Source: Defluviicoccus vanus
Lineage (GTDB): Bacteria > Pseudomonadota > Alphaproteobacteria > Rhodospirillales > Defluviicoccaceae
Length of the DNA: 13,420 nt
Direction: 5' to 3'
Assembly (NCBI RefSeq): GCF_014672695.1
Contig: NZ_CP053923.1
Coordinates: 2,215,013 to 2,228,432 of the forward strand
Made by a program: the position numbers and the translations under genes. Positions 1 to 6,180 of the stretch are shown here, one piece after another (the first letter of the stretch is position 1; the number at the start of each line of letters is the position of its first letter). The notes below the pieces were generated by a model that was not told where the DNA came from, did not search any database, and saw only the letters and a list, made by a program, of their open reading frames with translations.

Positions 1-184
1 TGTGCACCGGGACGCCACACATGGGGATGTCACTGCCCTGGTGCTTGCCGCGATGGGTGAGGGCGATATCGAGCGCCGCCGCCGCCTTCACCGCATCATC
101 GAAAAACAGCTCGAAGAAATCGCCCATACGAAAGAACAGCAGCGCATCGGGGTATTGCTCTTTCACCGCCCAATACTGAGCCAT
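1..184 (-). CDS. mutS: DNA mismatch repair protein MutS, N-terminal fragment (cut by window edge)
   Basis: MutS binds base mismatches and small loops in the cytoplasm and recruits MutL to start repair. Read on the minus strand from the ATG at 184, the first 61 or so residues begin MAQYWAVKEQYPDALLFF, then RMGDFFELFFDDA, and run on to DIPMCGVPVH at the window edge. This is the conserved mismatch-recognition domain I. The F-x-E mismatch-reading motif is present (Phe and Glu in GDFFEL). The rest of the gene lies outside the window. The start is uncertain. In E. coli MutS the equivalent Met is internal, the residues just upstream here read SPATPV, and the frame stays open past position 380. The true start could therefore be GTG at 187 or further up, for example GTG at 331. 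It is divergent from the gene at 382. Identity is sure; the start is not. Confidence 0.93.
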   Translation of the reverse strand, partial: MAQYWAVKEQYPDALLFFRMGDFFELFFDDAVKAAAALDIALTHRGKHQGSDIPMCGVPVH

Positions 185-381
185 CACCGGCGTCGCAGGG
201 GACGGGGGGCGGCTGCGTCGCGGCCAGCCGCATCGGCGGCGCCGTCTTCGGTCTCGGCCATCGGCTCCGGTTGGTCTCGCAAGCAGCGGCGCTCCGTGCG
301 AAAATGAAGTTGGCGAGTGTAACCGCCGCACGGGCAACGAAACCAGACTGACGGGCAAACTGAGGGAAGGAATATCCGGCG

Positions 382-897
382 ATGAGCGGCAGCCAAACGG
401 GCGTAACGTTCCCGACGGAGGTGGTGGGGGTGATCGCCACCAGGGACGAGTTCGAGGCAGCGGTCAAGTCACTGCAGGCCGCCGGCTTTACCCGCAGTGA
501 CTTGAGCGTGCTCGCTTCGCATGACTCCATCGATGCCGCGGGGCAGTCGGCCACCTCGTGGCGCGACGCGTTGGTGGCGATGGTGGGCGAACTCAAATAC
601 GAAGGCCCGCTGGTGGCGTCAGGGGCGATCGTTCTTGCCGGCGGTCCGGCGGCAGCGACGCTGGCGGCGGTGATCGGTGCTGCGGTCGGCGGCGCCGCTA
701 TCCGCGACATGCTGCAGGAAGTGACGGCGAAACCGCACACCGAGGAATTCGCCCGCGCCCTCGACGCCGGCAGCCTGATCCTCTGGGTCAACGTCGGTGA
801 TCCCAGCCGCTTGGCGCAGGCGATGTCGATCCTCGAGCGCCATGGCGCCGTCAACGTGCACGTCACCCAGGGAAAAACCATGGCGGCAAGCGCCTAG
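382..897 (+). CDS. Hypothetical alanine/glycine-rich protein, possibly of the general-stress YflT/17M type
   Basis: This is a 171-residue protein of unknown role. Residues 14-45 (VVGVIATRDEFEAAVKSL and on to LSVLA) look like the beta-alpha-beta unit found in YflT/general stress protein 17M-like domains, in which a protein 'probes' for an added or lost residue. Residues about 76-108 form a long hydrophobic, Gly/Ala-rich stretch (IVLAGGPAAATLAAVIGAAVGGAA) resembling a glycine zipper, able to enter or lie on a membrane. A second beta-alpha-beta unit follows (SLILWVNVGD, then HGAVNVHV). This gives two small alpha/beta lobes around a glycine-rich linker. The start is supported by AAGGA at 367-371, 10 bases before the ATG. 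The next gene begins 64 bases downstream, so the two may be co-transcribed. The family assignment is inference from pattern only. Confidence 0.75.
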   Translation: MSGSQTGVTFPTEVVGVIATRDEFEAAVKSLQAAGFTRSDLSVLASHDSIDAAGQSATSWRDALVAMVGELKYEGPLVASGAIVLAGGPAAATLAAVIGAAVGGAAIRDMLQEVTAKPHTEEFARALDAGSLILWVNVGDPSRLAQAMSILERHGAVNVHVTQGKTMAASA

Positions 898-961
898 GCA
901 TTGCTCGGTAGCAACGGCCACGGCCGGCGGGAATGGGGAAAAGAAGCAGGAGGAAACGGCG

Positions 962-1966
962 ATGAACAATCGGCTCGATTTCGGCGCGGTGGAAAGCCTT
1001 CGGGTCGACGTGATCAGCGAGACCGGCTGGTTCGACGATGCGACTTTCAAGGCAGATATGGTCGCCTACGGCGGCAGCGAACAGAGCCAGTACCGTGTCG
1101 CTTGGACTCCCGAGAATGCCGGCGGTTACTCGGCCTTGCTGACCATTACCGGCCTCGACGGCGCGGTGCGACGCATTCTGCTGGATACGGGCTGGAATCG
1201 CGCCTGGATGGACGAAGCCTACGCCCGTCATGGTATCGATCGCATGCTCGAGCGGGGTGAAATCGACCTTATGGTGCTGTCGCACTGGCACCTGGACCAT
1301 TTCTGGGGGATCGAGACGACGCTAAAACACGATCCGCGGTTGCCGCTCTATGCACCCGCCACTTGGTCGAGCGAAGACCAGGCGCTGCTCCAGGAAAGGG
1401 CGGTGATCCGCGTCGACGATAGTGCTGGCCGGCCGGTGGACATCTGCGCTAACGCGGTGGCTTATGCCGGCGAACTCACCCTGACCTCACCCGAGGGTGA
1501 AGATGGCAGCGGCCTTTATCGGCTATTTCCCGGCGTCGCCATGCACATGTTCGATGCGTCGATGCTGCTCAGGGTCCGCGGTGAGAACGTTCTTTATATA
1601 AACGTCGCCGACAAGGGCATCGTCACCGTCACCGGCTGCGGCCACCCCGGAATCATGACTCTGCTCGACTTCGCCCGGACGCGATTTCACCAGGAGCGCC
1701 TCTATGGCTGCTACGGCGGCCTGCACCTCAGCATTTTCGATCAATGGAAGCCGGAATTCGACACCATCATCGAGGAGGTCAAGGCATCGGGGATGGTGAA
1801 GATGGGCTGCAACCACTGCACCGGCTGGATGTGGGCGGAGAAGGCAGCGACGCACGGCGTCCCGATCGTTGAGGGCTCCGACGCCTATCTGCGCTATTCG
1901 CGCCATTCCACTGCCGCCCATGGCAGCCACGCCTTCCTTGGCAACGGCGATTCGGTGACTTTCTAG
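962..1966 (+). CDS. Metallo-beta-lactamase-fold hydrolase, COG1237 type (dihydropterin/ribofuranosylaminobenzene phosphate synthase-like)
   Basis: This is a 334-residue cytoplasmic metal-dependent hydrolase. The MBL signature SHWHLDH lies at residues 107-113, after a LLDTGW strand (73-78). The later motifs TGCGHPG (224-230), GGLHL (252-256) and CNHCTG (283-288) are the set typical of COG1237, the family named after the archaeal enzyme acting on 7,8-dihydropterin-6-ylmethyl-ribofuranosylaminobenzene phosphate. Bacterial members occur where that archaeal pathway is absent, so the substrate here is unknown. The ATG at 962 was chosen because a perfect AGGAGG (948-953) sits 8 bases upstream. The open frame reaches back to 797, but that part overlaps the previous gene. 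No signal peptide is visible. Fold and metal binding are secure; the reaction is not. Confidence 0.88.
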   Translation: MNNRLDFGAVESLRVDVISETGWFDDATFKADMVAYGGSEQSQYRVAWTPENAGGYSALLTITGLDGAVRRILLDTGWNRAWMDEAYARHGIDRMLERGEIDLMVLSHWHLDHFWGIETTLKHDPRLPLYAPATWSSEDQALLQERAVIRVDDSAGRPVDICANAVAYAGELTLTSPEGEDGSGLYRLFPGVAMHMFDASMLLRVRGENVLYINVADKGIVTVTGCGHPGIMTLLDFARTRFHQERLYGCYGGLHLSIFDQWKPEFDTIIEEVKASGMVKMGCNHCTGWMWAEKAATHGVPIVEGSDAYLRYSRHSTAAHGSHAFLGNGDSVTF

Positions 1967-2053
1967 GCGAATCCGCGGCTGGAATGGGCGCCAGATGGGC
2001 AGGCGGGCGAGTGCACATCGTTGCATCGTCTGCTATAGGGGAGTTCATCGAAC

Positions 2054-2121
2054 GGGGCGCACCCCTGCGCCTCTCCTGACACTAATGCTTGCGATGCCCC
2101 GCTGCGGCAGCCCGCGCGGGC
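2054..2121 (+). promoter_or_regulatory. Hairpin-rich leader of purH
   Basis: The 171-base gap before purH holds several stem-forming sequences. One is an 8-bp stem (2054-2061 with 2066-2073, one G-T pair) around a CCCC loop. Another is GCTGC-G-GCAGC at 2101-2111. A third is the perfect palindrome GCCCGCGCGGGC at 2110-2121. The palindrome lies directly before the GAGGAG ribosome site at 2123-2128, so a folded leader could affect ribosome access. The conserved cores of the ZTP and purine riboswitches were not recognised. The pairing is seen directly; a regulatory role is only a possibility, because GC-rich DNA forms such stems by chance. Confidence 0.25.
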
Positions 2122-2137
2122 CGAGGAGTTTCTTGCC

Positions 2138-3709
2138 ATGCCGATGCCGATCCGCCGCGCGCTGATTTCCGTCTCCGACAAGAGGGGGATCGAGGACCTG
2201 GGTCGGTTCCTTGCCGCCTCCGGCGTCGAAATCCTCTCCACAGGTGGCTCGGCCAAGGCCCTGCGCGATGCCGGCGTCCCGGTGATCGAAGTTGCCGATT
2301 ACACTGGCTTTCCCGAGATCATGGACGGGCGGGTGAAAACGCTGCAGCCAACGCTGCATGGCGGACTACTCGCCATCCGCGGTAATCCCGCGCACGAGGC
2401 GGCGATGCAGACGCACGGCATCCAGCCCATCGACCTCCTGGTGGTCAATCTTTATCCCTTCGAAGCGACGGTCGCCCGCGGCGCGGCCTTCGACGAATGC
2501 GTCGAGAACATCGATATCGGCGGTCCGGCGCTCATTCGCGGCGCCTCGAAGAATCACGCCTTTGTCTGCGTCGTCGTCGATCCCGCCGATTACGAGCCGC
2601 TGATGCAGCAGATGCAGCAGCAGGGTGGCGGCACGACGCCGGACCTGCGCCGGCGGTTGGCGGCGAAGGCCTTTGCCCGCACCGCCGCCTATGACGCGGC
2701 GATCGCCAGCTGGTTCGCGGCGGTGGCGGGCGAAACTTTCCCCGAGCAACTGATCATTGCCGGCGTGCGCCGCCAAGCCATGCGCTATGGCGAGAATCCG
2801 CACCAATCGGCAGCCCTCTATAGCATCAACGACCCACGCCCGGGCGTGGCTTCGGCGAAGCAGATCCAGGGCAAGGAACTCAGCTACAACAATCTCAACG
2901 ATACGGATGCCGCCTACGAACTCGTTGCCGAGTTCGCCGAGCCGGCGGTCGCCATTATCAAGCACGCCAATCCCTGTGGCGTGGCCGTGGGTGAAAGCAT
3001 CACCGAGGCCTATTTGAAGGCACTTGCCTGCGATCCGGTCAGCGCCTTCGGCGGCATCATCGCCGTCAACCGGCCGATCGATGCCGCGGCCGCTGCCGAA
3101 ATGGGCAAACTGTTCCTTGAAGTGATCATCGCACCGGCGATTGACGCCGAGGCCGCGGCTGTGCTTGCCCACAAGAAGAACCTGCGGGTTCTCGTCGCCG
3201 GCGCGCTACCGGACGCCGGTCATCCTGGAATCGTCTTCCGCTCGCTCGCCGGCGGATTCCTCACCCAGTCGCGTGACATACTGACCACGGGCGAAGACCT
3301 CAAGGTCGTCACCCGACGTGCGCCCACCCACGCCGAAATGACCGACCTGTTGTTTGCCTATCGCGTCTGCAAGCACGTGAAGTCCAACGCCATCGTCTTC
3401 TGCAAAGCTGGCACGACCATCGGCGTCGGCGCCGGACAGATGAGCCGTGTGGATGCCGCCCGCATCGCGGTGAGCAAATCCGAGGATGTGCGCCAGGAAG
3501 CGGGGGAAATGACGCCACGGACGACCGCCTCGGTTGTCGCTTCGGATGCCTTTTTTCCCTTTCCCGACGGTCTCCTGGTTTGCGCCGATGCCGGCGCTAC
3601 GGCAGTGATCCAGCCAGGCGGTTCGGTTCGCGACGCCGAGGTCATCGCCGCAGCAGACGAACGGGATATAGCGATGGTGTTCACCGGGCTGCGGCATTTC
3701 CGCCACTAA
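2138..3709 (+). CDS. purH: Bifunctional AICAR formyltransferase / IMP cyclohydrolase
   Basis: PurH carries out the last two steps of purine synthesis. It formylates AICAR with 10-formyl-tetrahydrofolate, then closes the ring to give IMP. The 523-residue length is normal. The N-terminal cyclohydrolase (MGS-like) domain shows LISVSDK, STGGSAK (34-40), MDGRVKTLQPTLHGG (62-76) and NLYPF. The transformylase domain shows RYGENPHQSAALY (216-228), the catalytic Lys-His pair in IIKHANPCG (K275, H276) and VSAFGG (301-306). The protein ends in GLRHFRH, the usual C-terminus. The ATG at 2138 is backed by GAGGAG at 2123-2128; the ATG two codons on (2144) is a possible alternative. A short glutamine-rich patch (157-162) is the only oddity. 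It appears to be a single-gene unit. Confidence 0.98.
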   Translation: MPMPIRRALISVSDKRGIEDLGRFLAASGVEILSTGGSAKALRDAGVPVIEVADYTGFPEIMDGRVKTLQPTLHGGLLAIRGNPAHEAAMQTHGIQPIDLLVVNLYPFEATVARGAAFDECVENIDIGGPALIRGASKNHAFVCVVVDPADYEPLMQQMQQQGGGTTPDLRRRLAAKAFARTAAYDAAIASWFAAVAGETFPEQLIIAGVRRQAMRYGENPHQSAALYSINDPRPGVASAKQIQGKELSYNNLNDTDAAYELVAEFAEPAVAIIKHANPCGVAVGESITEAYLKALACDPVSAFGGIIAVNRPIDAAAAAEMGKLFLEVIIAPAIDAEAAAVLAHKKNLRVLVAGALPDAGHPGIVFRSLAGGFLTQSRDILTTGEDLKVVTRRAPTHAEMTDLLFAYRVCKHVKSNAIVFCKAGTTIGVGAGQMSRVDAARIAVSKSEDVRQEAGEMTPRTTASVVASDAFFPFPDGLLVCADAGATAVIQPGGSVRDAEVIAAADERDIAMVFTGLRHFRH

Positions 3710-3710
3710 A

Positions 3711-3730
3711 GCCGGTGGCGCCACGCCGGC
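3711..3730 (+). terminator. Weak hairpin just after purH
   Basis: Two bases after the purH stop, 3711-3717 can pair with 3724-3730 (GCCGGTG with CGCCGGC, one G-T pair) around a six-base loop. No T-run follows, so it is not a standard intrinsic terminator. It may only protect the 3' end of the message. Confidence 0.22.
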
Positions 3731-3848
3731 CGGGTACGCCATCTTCCTGCCATCCTTGGCGGGCATGCCAAGCAGTGCGTGCATGGGATGGCGGTAACGC
3801 CCGTTTTTACAATTCGATGGTTTACCGCTAAACGTGCCGAGACTATGA

Positions 3849-3877
3849 TTGAAATTAATTCGCGTTAAGAATGTAAA
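3849..3877 (+). promoter_or_regulatory. Candidate sigma-70-type promoter in an AT-rich patch
   Basis: TTGAAA (3849-3854; five of six bases of the -35 consensus) is followed after 17 bases by TGTAAA (3872-3877; four of six of the -10 consensus). It sits in the only distinctly AT-rich patch nearby (about 3817-3880). The predicted start of transcription falls within a few bases of the ATG at 3887, so the message would have almost no leader. That fits the lack of a good ribosome site there. Confidence 0.35.
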
Positions 3878-3886
3878 GCGCTCCTG

Positions 3887-4441
3887 ATGGGACTGCCGCA
3901 CTCTCAAGATGTGGCCTATAGCCGAAGCGGCGCCATTCCCGCTGTCGATGAAGCGCGGCCGGGTGCTCTGACACAGATCGGGCGTACCTTTGCCTTGCCA
4001 TTGCTGGTGCTGAGCGCCAGCACGATGTGGCTATGGCACGGCGCCTCGCCGCACGTGACTGGTGCCGTTTCGCTGCGGGAACGGTGGGTGATGCTTAACC
4101 GGCTGCAGCGTCGGCTGCAGACGTTGCGCGAAACCGGCATGCCCTTCGAACTCAACGACGCCGTTCCCTTCCGCTGGCGCCGGATCGGCGTTTTCGGCCC
4201 GCTGGAGGACCCGGGATCGCATTTCCCGCATGTGCATCCGCACATCGTCCGGCTGTTGCAGACCTGCGAACGATCCGTGGTCATTCTCGAACGCGCACCG
4301 CAGTTACTCGTCTACATCACCTTCGGCCCGAGGGACGATGTTCCCGCCGCCAGCGACGTGTGCATTACGGCGGAGCGAATCGTTGTCTCCCACTACAATC
4401 GCGACTGCGTCGATTACATCGACTTCAGCCGCCTCGGCTAG
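3887..4441 (+). CDS. Hypothetical protein with one N-terminal membrane segment
   Basis: This is a 184-residue protein that I do not recognise. After a polar N-terminus of about 32 residues comes a hydrophobic stretch (residues 35-50, FALPLLVLSASTMWLW), which may be a membrane anchor. The rest looks soluble: a basic segment with alternating Arg and Leu (RLQRRLQTLRE), then a mixed alpha/beta region with paired His (FPHVHPHIV, near 110-118), and a C-terminal strand-rich part (VVILERAP, LLVYITFGP, VVSHYN). No catalytic motif of a known family is visible. No convincing Shine-Dalgarno precedes the ATG; either it is translated leaderless or the start is misplaced, GTG at 3911 being one alternative. 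The codon bias fits the neighbours. It stands alone between purH and the region before the MerR gene. Confidence 0.65.
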   Translation: MGLPHSQDVAYSRSGAIPAVDEARPGALTQIGRTFALPLLVLSASTMWLWHGASPHVTGAVSLRERWVMLNRLQRRLQTLRETGMPFELNDAVPFRWRRIGVFGPLEDPGSHFPHVHPHIVRLLQTCERSVVILERAPQLLVYITFGPRDDVPAASDVCITAERIVVSHYNRDCVDYIDFSRLG

Positions 4442-4554
4442 TCGGCGGCCGCCTATCAAGGGCGGCGCAACGCCCCTCAACCCAGGCGCTGATTCTATTT
4501 TCATCTAAGTGCTGCTCTCGCTCGCACCATGCCATCGCTCCCCAACGAGGACGT

Positions 4555-4576
4555 CACGATCGCCATGCGGATCGTG
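4555..4576. repeat. Perfect 6-bp inverted repeat upstream of the sigma-54-like motif
   Basis: CACGAT (4555-4560) and ATCGTG (4571-4576) are exact reverse complements separated by 10 bases, with further CGC/GCG symmetry inside. The repeat ends three bases before the sigma-54-like motif. It could be an operator or a chance palindrome. Confidence 0.3.
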
Positions 4577-4579
4577 AAC

Positions 4580-4595
4580 TGGCGCGTTCCTTGCG
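4580..4595 (+). promoter_or_regulatory. Candidate sigma-54 (RpoN) promoter
   Basis: TGGCGCG-TTCC-TTGCG matches the -24/-12 pattern TGGCACG-N4-TTGCW with the key GG and GC at the exact spacing; the differences are one A-to-G and the last base. Transcription would start near 4607, about 190 bases before the small gene at 4796. Sites of this quality also occur by chance in GC-rich DNA, and no activator gene is nearby. Confidence 0.3.
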
Positions 4596-4795
4596 TAGGG
4601 AATGACGCCGACATTCACGTTTCGTGGGGGAAACGGCGAAATCTCTTAGCGCGGCAATTTAATGGCTCGCGAACGGAGACCTTCTTACGTAACCGGCACC
4701 CATGCGTTGTGTGGTGCCGATCACAGTCGATGCACGGGCCTGGGTATAGCATCATCTCCCTAGGCATCTTGATCCCGACATGAGGACCACTTGCG

Positions 4796-4900
4796 GTGAA
4801 ACATTCTCTTCTGCACGATATTATGAGCGAGTTTGTGGTGCCCCTGGCGCTGGTTTCCATGGTCATCGGTCTGATCACCTTCTGGCCCTTCGGCAACTGA
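4796..4900 (+). CDS. Small single-span membrane protein (34 residues), new candidate gene
   Basis: Starting from GTG at 4796 the product begins MKHSLLHDIMSEF, continues with a hydrophobic span (VVPLALVSMVIGLITFW, residues 14-30) and ends PFGN. This is the shape of a bacterial membrane miniprotein: a short polar N-terminus, one transmembrane helix and almost no tail. GAGGA at 4782-4786 lies 9 bases before the GTG, a well-placed ribosome site. An ATG at 4823 would give a 25-residue version but has no such site. The stop lies 42 bases before the end of the MerR gene on the other strand, so the two are convergent. I do not recognise a family. Such proteins often attach to a larger membrane complex, but no partner is indicated here. 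Confidence 0.5.
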   Translation: MKHSLLHDIMSEFVVPLALVSMVIGLITFWPFGN

Positions 4901-4942
4901 CTGCCGCGCCGACACAGTCCGGACGGGTTGGGTCATCCGTCG

Positions 4943-5407
4943 TCAGTTATCTTCCAGCGGTGTCGGCATCTCCGGGTGGTGATCCGCGGCCAAGCAGTGG
5001 CGATGATCGGCCAACGATTCGATTACACGGCAATCCGCCACCGCTCCGCCGCGGCATTGGGTGATGATCCGCTCTAGCTCCGTCTCGAGCGCCCTTAATC
5101 GCACCAATCGCAGCCGAACCTGGGCAAGATGGCCGCGGGCAATGCGATCGATCGACGAACATGGCTGATCGGGATGATCGGCTAGCCGTAACAGCTCGCG
5201 AATCGCCGCAAGCGGAAAGCCAAGTTCCCTGGCGTGACGCAGGAAACTGAGGCGGCGGCGCGCCGCATCGTCATAGAGGCGTTGATTGCCCGAGGTGCGC
5301 TCAGCCGCCGGCAACAGCCCGATCCGCTCGTAGTAGCGGATCGTCTCTACCTTGCAGCCGGTGGTAGCAGCCAAGCGGCCGATTGTCAGCAAGCGGTTGT
5401 CCGACAT
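4943..5407 (-). CDS. MerR-family metal-responsive transcription regulator
   Basis: This is a 154-residue repressor/activator of the metal-sensing MerR group (MerR, CadR, PbrR, ZntR). The N-terminus carries the winged helix (LTIGRLAATTGCKVETIRYY, residues 7-26, then ERIGLL and NQRLYD). A long dimerisation helix follows (about 84-118). Candidate metal-binding cysteines are C83, C118 and C126. The 35-residue spacing between C83 and C118 matches C82-C117 of MerR and C79-C114 of ZntR. The loop CRGGAVADC has seven residues between cysteines, and a fifth Cys lies at 138 with several His near the C-terminus. The ATG at 5407 was chosen because the helix-turn-helix begins right after it and AAGGGAA stands upstream. 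It is divergent from the transporter at 5516 and should switch the shared promoter. Which metal it senses cannot be told. Confidence 0.93.
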   Translation of the reverse strand: MSDNRLLTIGRLAATTGCKVETIRYYERIGLLPAAERTSGNQRLYDDAARRRLSFLRHARELGFPLAAIRELLRLADHPDQPCSSIDRIARGHLAQVRLRLVRLRALETELERIITQCRGGAVADCRVIESLADHRHCLAADHHPEMPTPLEDN

Positions 5408-5414
5408 TTTTCCC

Positions 5415-5445
5415 TTGAACCTGTAGTCGCTACAGCTTGCATCAT
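5415..5445 (+). promoter_or_regulatory. MerR-type promoter and operator for the cation transporter
   Basis: A -35 box TTGAAC (5415-5420) and a -10-like box CATCAT (5440-5445) are separated by 19 bases, longer than the normal 17. The spacer carries the perfect dyad CTGTAG-TCG-CTACAG (5421-5435). This is the standard layout of metal-responsive MerR promoters, where the regulator twists the DNA to bring the boxes into line. It reads toward the transporter at 5516 and starts 8 bases from the regulator's own ATG, so it may also control the regulator. Confidence 0.85.
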
Positions 5446-5515
5446 CAGATTGATCGGCGATGCGACGCCTGCAAGCAGGCGGGTTGTAAGCCACGACAGG
5501 CGAGCGGAGGTTTTC

Positions 5516-6172
5516 ATGGCACAAGGCTGCGGCTGCGCCAGCAAGGCATTTGACGGTGCCTCCACCGGCTACCGACGGGTGCTGATAGCGGTTATCGCGA
5601 TCAATGCCGCGATGTTTATCACCGAACTGACGTCGAGCTTTATTGCCCAGTCGCAGGCGCTGCAGGCTGATGCCCTTGATTTCCTCGGCGACACGCTCAC
5701 CTACGGCGTAACCTTGGCGGTGATCGGCTTGCCGCTCGCTTGGCGTGCCACCGCCGCATTGGCGAAGGGTGTGAGCCTGGCCGTACTGGCGTTGGTGGTG
5801 CTTGGCTTTAGTCTTTATCGTTTTGTCGTTCAGGGCTCGCCGGAAGCGAGCGTCATAGGTGCGGTCGGTTTGCTGGCGCTGTTGGCCAACCTGATCGCCG
5901 CGTTGCTGCTCTTTCGTTTCCGCAACGGCGACGCCAATGTCCGCTCGGTGTGGCTTTGCAGCCGCAACGATGCGATCAACAATCTGGCGGTCATCGCCGC
6001 AGCTGCCGGTGTCGCCATAACTGGTACAGCCTGGCCCGATCTGGCCGTCGCGTTGGTGATGGCAGCCCTGTTCATGTCCTCATCGTTGCAGATCATTCGC
6101 AGTGCCCGCCGCGAACTGCGGCCGGGTCTGGAAACGCCCGAGTCCGCCCGGTGCGAGTCCACCCCGGCCTAA
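5516..6172 (+). CDS. Short CDF-like inner-membrane cation transporter
   Basis: This 218-residue membrane protein probably exports a divalent metal ion from the cytoplasm in exchange for protons. Hydrophobic segments lie near 21-40, 62-80, 85-106, 111-134, 154-172 and 174-192, giving about six spans as in cation diffusion facilitators. The conserved blocks are QALQADALDFLGDTLTYG (47-64) and WLCSRNDAINNLAVI (146-160). By alignment with the CDF metal-site motifs HxxxD/DxxxD, the likely ligands are D55 and D59 in span 2 and C148 and D152 in span 5. The N-terminus has a small Cys cluster (GCGC, residues 4-7). The large cytoplasmic C-terminal domain of typical CDFs is missing; the protein ends about 25 residues after the last span. 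GGAGG at 5506-5510 supports the ATG. It is divergently paired with the MerR regulator. Confidence 0.88.
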   Translation: MAQGCGCASKAFDGASTGYRRVLIAVIAINAAMFITELTSSFIAQSQALQADALDFLGDTLTYGVTLAVIGLPLAWRATAALAKGVSLAVLALVVLGFSLYRFVVQGSPEASVIGAVGLLALLANLIAALLLFRFRNGDANVRSVWLCSRNDAINNLAVIAAAAGVAITGTAWPDLAVALVMAALFMSSSLQIIRSARRELRPGLETPESARCESTPA

Positions 6173-6180
6173 CCGCCGTG

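Larger units (their letters stand above)
4442..4795. other. Gene-poor stretch with possible regulatory sites
   Basis: About 350 bases with no convincing gene. An open frame at 4529-4783 (84 codons) has no ribosome site and no family features, so I do not call it. The stretch holds a short hairpin after the preceding gene (GGGCG 4460-4464 with CGCCC 4471-4475), a perfect inverted repeat at 4555-4576, a sigma-54-like motif at 4580-4595, and the ribosome site of the small gene at 4796. Base composition is less GC-rich between about 4615 and 4790 than in the flanking genes. Confidence 0.5.

Noticed and set aside
96..881. A 261-codon minus-strand frame opposite the gene at 382
   Set aside because: It overlaps both mutS and the plus-strand gene in other frames, and its product shows no domain; composition is typical of a shadow frame.
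2011..2039. A possible purH promoter (GTGCAC, 17 bases, TATAGG)
   Set aside because: The -35 box is too poor, and the nearer TTGCAT is only 7 bases from the -10-like box.
1967..2137. ZTP or purine riboswitch in the purH leader
   Set aside because: The conserved core bases of these aptamers could not be found; only generic GC-rich stems are present.
2366..3172. A 268-codon minus-strand frame inside purH
   Set aside because: Antisense of a fully conserved gene, with no recognisable motif and no ribosome site.
4529..4783. An 84-codon plus-strand frame in the gap before the miniprotein
   Set aside because: No ribosome site, no hydrophobic or domain pattern, and its end overlaps the ribosome site of the next small gene; probably chance.
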